NCBI GenBank assembly: GCA_964400865.1
Contig: CAYNWG010000017.1
Coordinates: 1-18,554 of the forward strand
Direction of reading: 5' to 3'
DNA length: 18,554 nt
From: DAOQVB01 sp964400865
Lineage (GTDB): Bacteria > Patescibacteriota > Microgenomatia > UBA1400 > PJMF01
Made by a program: the position numbers and the translations under genes. Shown here piece after piece: positions 14,280 to 18,554 of this stretch. Every line of letters begins with the position of its first letter. Within the stretch, counting starts at the first letter, position 1. The notes beneath the pieces were generated by a model, which was given only the letters and a program-made list of their open reading frames with translations, was not told the DNA's origin and made no database searches.

Positions 14280-15481
14280 AGCGCCACTATATTTTTAATT
14301 CACTGGGATCAAACTATTCTTGGCAAGATGCGTTTGTGGCTTTACGAGGATTTTTCTCGCCAGAAAAATCCTCTTTTGACCAGCTAATTGCTCTCCTCAA
14401 CCAAGTCTTCCCCGGATATTCAGTGACACCAACGTACAAAGGGAGAGACGCTTTAGAATTAGTGCTCCGATCTCTGGGTGTTGGAGTGGGCGATGTTGTC
14501 TTAACCCAGGCTTTCAGCTGCTATGCGGTAGAAGAGGCTATCATTCGCTGCGGCGCAAAACCACTGTACTACGATATCGATCGCGCAGCATTGGTACCAA
14601 CAGCAACCACCTTAAATCAAGCGTTGCAGCGCAATACGGTTGAAAGTTCAAGTGGAATAAAAGTTGCTGCGATTATTGCTCAGTTCTCATTGGGGAATTG
14701 TAGCTCTGCTACTGCAATTGAAGATTGGGCAAGAGAACATCAAATTGCGTATGTGGCAGATCTTGCTCAAGCGATAGGCATAAAGCAAAATGAGGCTTTT
14801 TTTGGTGCTGGAGCTGCTGCGATTGTAATCTCTACTGGCAGAGACAAAGTTTGGGATGGAATGAGTGGGGGATTTGCTTTAACCAGAGTTCCGATTCGTA
14901 ATGCTCTAGTGCCGACAGATGAGGTGGGGTTGATTCAAACCATTCGCGACTGCGTATATCCCATACTCACCATCCTCATCCGCAAACTATATCCAATCTA
15001 TTTGGGGAAATTATTGCACTTTCTTGTCACAAAAATGGGTTTATTTTATTCGCCGATCGAATCAGTCTATCGTCGTACAACTCAAATGCCGCTAGGTTTA
15101 GCGACTTTTCTGCTTCATCGCTGGTCTACTATTGAATCGGATTTGCTTCATAGAAAGGTAATCGCAAAAGTTTATTACAAGTTGCTCGGCGATCAAAGCT
15201 TGATAGATGAAAAAGCAATTGAGGGTGGTACAAACCTTAGATTTCCTGTGTTTGTGGAAAATCCTCACGAAATAATTTTAAAACTTGAAGAACATGGAAT
15301 ATATATTGCCGATCGCTGGTATCGTAAACCAGTCGATAGCGGCTCTTTTCAGTATGCGAGTCACTACCAACTAGGTAGTTGCCCCAATGCAGAAATAATT
15401 GCTGAACACTGTATCAATCTACCAACCCATCAATTAATCACTCCCAAAATAGCCAAACAAATAGCAGAACTGGTTTTATGA
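14276..15481 (+). CDS. PLP-dependent aminotransferase-fold protein (DegT/DnrJ/EryC1/StrS type)
   Basis: A 401-residue protein of the DegT/DnrJ aspartate-aminotransferase fold. It shows a phosphate-binding region in TYKGRDALELVLRSLGV (53-69), the PLP ring-binding pair in ADLAQAIG (161-168; Asp162, Gln165), and a likely Schiff-base lysine in STGRDKVWDGMSGG (186-199; Lys191). In relatives these transaminate sugar nucleotides or related ketones. Residues 222-260 are a hydrophobic, basic insertion (VYPILTILIRKLYPIYLGKL and following) that could attach it to the membrane. Substrate is unknown; because it sits between a MurF-like ligase and a FemAB protein, with ATGA overlaps on both sides, it may provide the amine for an altered wall precursor. 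Confidence 0.82.
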   Translation: MKRHYIFNSLGSNYSWQDAFVALRGFFSPEKSSFDQLIALLNQVFPGYSVTPTYKGRDALELVLRSLGVGVGDVVLTQAFSCYAVEEAIIRCGAKPLYYDIDRAALVPTATTLNQALQRNTVESSSGIKVAAIIAQFSLGNCSSATAIEDWAREHQIAYVADLAQAIGIKQNEAFFGAGAAAIVISTGRDKVWDGMSGGFALTRVPIRNALVPTDEVGLIQTIRDCVYPILTILIRKLYPIYLGKLLHFLVTKMGLFYSPIESVYRRTTQMPLGLATFLLHRWSTIESDLLHRKVIAKVYYKLLGDQSLIDEKAIEGGTNLRFPVFVENPHEIILKLEEHGIYIADRWYRKPVDSGSFQYASHYQLGSCPNAEIIAEHCINLPTHQLITPKIAKQIAELVL

Positions 15482-16491
15482 AATTTACGCAATGTAATTC
15501 AGTGGTGGAATGGAATCTCCATATCAAACATTTTGTTGACGCAAACTTTCTTCAGTCATGGCAATGGGGAGAATTTCAACGCTCTCTTGGTAAAGGAGTA
15601 TTTCGACTTGTCTTAGAAGATGATGAACAACCACTTGCGCTCGCCCAGATTGTGAGGGAGCCAGCCAAAAGAGGGGCATATTTTGCAATTGCGGGGGGAC
15701 CCTTACTTGACTGGAATGATCACAGAGTGGCCACATTTCTGTTTGCTGAGGTAAAAAAAATGGCTCTGCAACACGACTGTCTGTTTATCCGTTTTCGCCC
15801 TCAAGTTGAACAGCAAATCGAAGTTGCAGATTTACTTCGTTCCATTGGTGCTGTAACTGCGCCGATGCACCTCACCGCAGATTTGACAATTGAAATTGAT
15901 CTAACGAAAGCTGATGAGGAATTGAAGGCTGACATGCGCAAACAACATCGTCAAGCCATAAAAAAAGCTTCTGAGCTGGGAATACATGTACAACTATCAA
16001 AAAATATCGATGATCTTAAGCAATTTTATCAAGAGCAACTAGCTGTAGCACAGCGTCAGGGGTTTGTTCCCTTTTCTGAAAATTTTTTAACAAAACAATT
16101 TGAAGCCTTTATTGCTGACGATCAAATTATGCTCTTTCATGCATATTATGGAAATACCTTGTTGGCATCAGCGTTTGTGATTTTTTATAACGGGGAAGCA
16201 GTTTATCACTATGGAATTTCGACTCCAGAAAATAGGGAATACCCTGGTAGCTATGCTTGCCAGTGGGCGATAATTCAGGAGGCAAAAAAACGGGGTTGTG
16301 CCAAATATAACCTTTGGGGGGTGTCTCCCAAAGATGCGATTCACCATCGCTTTTATGGAGTGGGTTTATTTAAGCGTGGTTTTGGAGGCAGAGAGGTGGC
16401 TTATGTTGCAGCTCAAGATATACCTGTTACCTGGAGGTATGGATTGACTTGGGTTTTTGAAACGCTTCGTCGGAAAATGAGGAAACTGTAA
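15478..16491 (+). CDS. FemAB-type aminoacyl transferase (peptidoglycan bridge formation)
   Basis: A 337-residue FemA/FemB/FemX-like protein with two GNAT-like subdomains. Signatures include NFLQSWQWGEFQRSLG (23-38), the RxP/GGPLLDW strand near 64-75, DMRKQHRQAIKKA (152-164), and in the second half YHYGISTPENREYPGSYACQWAIIQEAKKRG (243-273) with YNLWGVSP (277-284). FemAB enzymes use aminoacyl-tRNA to add amino acids to the stem peptide of lipid II, making the interpeptide bridge. The long coiled-coil arm of Staphylococcus FemA is missing, as in FemX-type and many single-gene relatives. It is the last gene of the plus-strand operon, joined by ATGA to the gene before, and ends four bases from the convergent solute-binding-protein gene. 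Confidence 0.92.
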   Translation: MKFTQCNSVVEWNLHIKHFVDANFLQSWQWGEFQRSLGKGVFRLVLEDDEQPLALAQIVREPAKRGAYFAIAGGPLLDWNDHRVATFLFAEVKKMALQHDCLFIRFRPQVEQQIEVADLLRSIGAVTAPMHLTADLTIEIDLTKADEELKADMRKQHRQAIKKASELGIHVQLSKNIDDLKQFYQEQLAVAQRQGFVPFSENFLTKQFEAFIADDQIMLFHAYYGNTLLASAFVIFYNGEAVYHYGISTPENREYPGSYACQWAIIQEAKKRGCAKYNLWGVSPKDAIHHRFYGVGLFKRGFGGREVAYVAAQDIPVTWRYGLTWVFETLRRKMRKL

Positions 16492-16495
16492 ATAA

Positions 16496-17908
16496 TTACA
16501 GTCGCTCAATACGATAGCTCGTGAGATGCTCAAGAAAAATCGCCGCGGCATCCTCCGTGAGGAATTGTTGAAATTCTTGGTAGAGTTGAATTCGCTCATC
16601 TCTGCTATTAGTTTGTCTTCCTTTTTCAAGGATATTGTCTATCCTAGTATTCTTATATCCAGAAAAATTGGTGGGTTCATTGGAGTGCCATAATTCATAT
16701 TGGTCAGGGTCTGGTGGGGCTTCTTGACCAATTAAAATGGTATCAAAGTTAGATGTGTCGGGAAAATTTGCAATTTTTAACTGAACTTCTATGCCCAAAT
16801 TTGCACACAAAGATTTATCTTGGATTTGACTAGATTGGTTGCATCGCTCAACAGCAAGACTACCAAGATTCTGCCACTCCGACTGAATTATTGCTGCTTG
16901 ATCTTCAAACAAGGTAGTAGTGGTCAGTGAAAATGAGAGCTTTTCTCTGGGCAATTCCTCCAGAAGTCGTTCGATTGCTCGTTCTACATCTGTATCATAC
17001 GATTTAGAACCAGCATAGTAGGCCCAGGACAAGCCATTTATTGGTGAAATGGCTCTTCTTTCCGGTGCAGCTTTTGTGGTGGCATAGGCTAATGCTTGCC
17101 GAATATTTTTTGTGAATAACGAGTTTCGGTGGTTGAAGAAGACGGCTGAGTACTGGTCGGGATGAAGACTCGCTGTGGTGGCAACCGAATCCCATTTCAT
17201 AATTGGCCAAGTTTTTGCTAAATCTTGAACTTGGTCAATTTCACCTCTTTGAAATGCGGTAATTGCATCTTGTTCAGTTAAATAAAAGCGGTAGACATAT
17301 CGTTCAGAGCGACTTTCAACTACTAGATCTGATAAATAATTACTCGTATTTTTTCTATCATAATCGACTATGGAAAAATTGGTACCTATCCCAACTACAG
17401 TTGGTTTATGGAAAAGAAACCAGTGATTTAATTCAGATTTTTTAAACAGTGGAGTGGCGACAATGCTTGGAAACGGGGCGTATGATGCAGGTAATTTAAA
17501 TACGATGTCTCTGGGGGTAATAATAGTTTCAACGTTGGGTAAATAAAATTGGATATTTTCGGTTGTAAATGGTGTGCCATCGTGCCAAGCCAAGCCGTCT
17601 TTGAGCACAAACCGATAGTTAGTGCCCTCTTGCTCGACTGTCCACCGTTCGGCAAGAACAGGAGAAATCGTATCATCAGCATTAACCTGGGTTAACCCCA
17701 CTGAAAGTTGGTTGGCTATGCTGTCTGGTAAACGATCGAGAGTAAATTGACCAATAATACCGATATAAATTGTATTTTGTTTTTCAATTTTTGATAGAAG
17801 AGTTGGGACAGCGATTGAGAAAATGAGGATTCCGCCGAAGAGAGTTAGGAGTAGTAAAAGCCCGTATTTTCGAACATAAGAAGTGAGATACCAGTAGATC
17901 TTGCGCAT
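16496..17908 (-). CDS. Family-5 extracellular solute-binding protein, membrane-anchored
   Basis: A 470-residue protein of the OppA/DppA-type family-5 substrate-binding proteins that carry peptides or other solutes to an ABC importer. The family pattern is visible at 84-121: VLAERWTVEQEGTNYRFVLK, then DGLAWHDGTPFTTENIQF. Later come the DQYSAVFFNH and IRQALAYA motifs (about 250-280) and a C-terminal PDPDQYELWHS region. It has a basic N-terminus and membrane helix (15-38) without lipobox or clear cleavage site, so it is probably held by an uncleaved anchor. No permease or ATPase genes for an importer are near, although part of the surroundings is outside the window. TACAAT ends six bases before the ATG. 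Confidence 0.9.
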   Translation of the reverse strand: MRKIYWYLTSYVRKYGLLLLLTLFGGILIFSIAVPTLLSKIEKQNTIYIGIIGQFTLDRLPDSIANQLSVGLTQVNADDTISPVLAERWTVEQEGTNYRFVLKDGLAWHDGTPFTTENIQFYLPNVETIITPRDIVFKLPASYAPFPSIVATPLFKKSELNHWFLFHKPTVVGIGTNFSIVDYDRKNTSNYLSDLVVESRSERYVYRFYLTEQDAITAFQRGEIDQVQDLAKTWPIMKWDSVATTASLHPDQYSAVFFNHRNSLFTKNIRQALAYATTKAAPERRAISPINGLSWAYYAGSKSYDTDVERAIERLLEELPREKLSFSLTTTTLFEDQAAIIQSEWQNLGSLAVERCNQSSQIQDKSLCANLGIEVQLKIANFPDTSNFDTILIGQEAPPDPDQYELWHSNEPTNFSGYKNTRIDNILEKGRQTNSRDERIQLYQEFQQFLTEDAAAIFLEHLTSYRIERL

Positions 17909-17914
17909 GCTTGT

Positions 17915-17920
17915 ATTGTA
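17915..17920 (-). promoter_or_regulatory. Candidate -10 box, leaderless start of the solute-binding protein
   Basis: TACAAT on the minus strand is followed by six bases and the ATG at 17908. TTGCTT lies 18 bases upstream as a weak -35. The site is in the 24-base gap after secG. Confidence 0.4.
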
Positions 17921-17932
17921 GCGATCTTTTTG

Positions 17933-18148
17933 CTAAATAAGCAAAGCTGCTACGGATAATATCGTAAATAAAACGATCGAACCAATCGTGACATAGACGA
18001 GCACTTTTTCTAGACCCCTCTTAGTGTGGTAAGTTTCGCTGCCACCACCCCAGGTAGTTCCAAGACCAGCACCTTGTGCTTGAAGCAAGATTGAGACGGT
18101 AATAATCACTGATAGAACTATTTGGATGACGAGTAACACCTGTTGCAT
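17933..18148 (-). CDS. secG: Preprotein translocase subunit SecG
   Basis: A 71-residue protein with the SecG pattern: membrane helix 1 (about 3-23), a Gly-rich cytoplasmic loop (GAGLGTTWGGGSETYHTKRGLEK, 26-48) and helix 2 (about 49-70). SecG is the accessory third subunit of the SecYEG export channel and helps SecA-driven translocation. The ATG at 18148 has AGGA five bases upstream and a perfect TATAAT ending nine bases upstream, the latter starting just after the rny stop. It lies between rny and the anchored solute-binding protein. Confidence 0.92.
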   Translation of the reverse strand: MQQVLLVIQIVLSVIITVSILLQAQGAGLGTTWGGGSETYHTKRGLEKVLVYVTIGSIVLFTILSVAALLI

Positions 18149-18157
18149 TGTTTTCCT

Positions 18158-18163
18158 ATTATA
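18158..18163 (-). promoter_or_regulatory. Candidate -10 box of secG
   Basis: A perfect TATAAT on the minus strand, in the 17-base rny-secG gap, would start transcription two or three bases before the secG ATG. The AGGAAA sequence between them could also act as a ribosome binding site in a longer transcript from rny. Confidence 0.45.
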
Positions 18164-18165
18164 CT

Positions 18166-18554
18166 TTAGCTAGCGACTTCTTTCGAACGAGTTTCTCTAA
18201 TTACCGTAACCGTTACTGTTCCCGGATAAGTTACTTTTTCTTTAATTTCGTCACGGATTTTTCGGCTTAATATTACTACGTCGTCATCCTGCGATTCTTG
18301 TGGTTTGAGTAGCACTCTAACTTCTCTACCAGCCTGAATGGCGTATGCTGATTTAACAGAACTGTAAGCGGTGGCAATTTCTTCTAGCTTTTGCAAGCGA
18401 GCCACGTATTCGTCATAATTTTCATATCTGGCTCCTGGACGAGCTCCAGAAATTGCATCAGCGATATAGACAACCATTTGCTCTGGACCAGAGAAAGGTT
18501 CATCTTCATGATGTTGGGCAATACAGTCAATTACTGGTTGTGGAATATTAAATC
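18166..18554 (-). CDS. rny: Ribonuclease Y, C-terminal part (cut by right edge)
   Basis: The visible 128 residues, continuing beyond the right edge, are the end of RNase Y, the membrane-anchored endoribonuclease that begins mRNA decay in many bacteria. AQHHEDEP belongs to the HD hydrolase domain, followed by the highly conserved YIADAISGARPGARYE and AIQAGREVRVLLKP and, near the end, YPGTVTVTVIRETRS, all strong RNase Y signatures. The N-terminal anchor, coiled coil, KH domain and most of the HD domain are outside the window. An internal ATG at 18477 is not the start because the frame and the homology go on upstream. The stop is 17 bases before secG. Confidence 0.93.
   Translation of the reverse strand, partial: FNIPQPVIDCIAQHHEDEPFSGPEQMVVYIADAISGARPGARYENYDEYVARLQKLEEIATAYSSVKSAYAIQAGREVRVLLKPQESQDDDVVILSRKIRDEIKEKVTYPGTVTVTVIRETRSKEVAS

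Overview
The window looks like chromosomal DNA of a small-genome, AT-rich bacterium, most likely a member of the Patescibacteria (Candidate Phyla Radiation), possibly of the Microgenomates type. This is inferred from the gene set: a DUF4012 protein, a membrane-anchored MurF-like ligase, an orphan family-5 solute-binding protein, lamin-tail-domain and VanZ-like proteins, and a short rny-secG string, all packed with almost no spacer. TGA is used as a stop codon and an intact release factor 2 is encoded, so the code is standard (not the UGA-glycine code). No RNA gene, mobile element or CRISPR array was seen, and no non-coding stretch exceeds about 110 bases.

Layout. (1) 1-2943, minus strand: an exporter locus read leftwards, with two ABC-2 type permeases, an ATPase and a third permease cut by the left window edge. 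(2) 2980-3264, minus: an HU-like DNA-binding protein. (3) 3375-11993, minus: a long envelope and division block read leftwards, comprising cyclophilin lipoprotein, DUF4012 protein, release factor 2, a small membrane-anchored unknown, FtsE, FtsX, a coiled-coil M23 peptidase, a double lamin-tail protein and a VanZ-like protein. (4) 12049-16491, plus: a four-gene operon joined by ATGA overlaps, with an alpha/beta hydrolase, a membrane MurF-like ligase, a PLP aminotransferase-fold protein and a FemAB-type aminoacyl transferase. (5) 16496-18554, minus: RNase Y (cut by the right edge), SecG and an anchored solute-binding protein.

How the genes may work together. FtsE, FtsX and the coiled-coil M23 protein form the classic septal hydrolase module: the ATPase and membrane protein would control a periplasmic peptidase. 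The M23 domain here appears circularly permuted, with the HLH half before the HxxxD half; this is the most unusual protein in the window. The plus-strand operon looks like a membrane-associated pathway that builds or alters a cell-wall peptide, probably an interpeptide bridge.

A second theme is regulatory. Many start codons, including ones inside apparent operons, have a -10-like hexamer (TACAAT, TAAGAT, TATTAT and similar) ending 6 to 9 bases upstream. Four of them are exactly TACAAT followed by six bases and the start. This suggests widespread leaderless or near-leaderless transcription. The HU gene, with a clear AAGGAG ribosome binding site, is the main exception.
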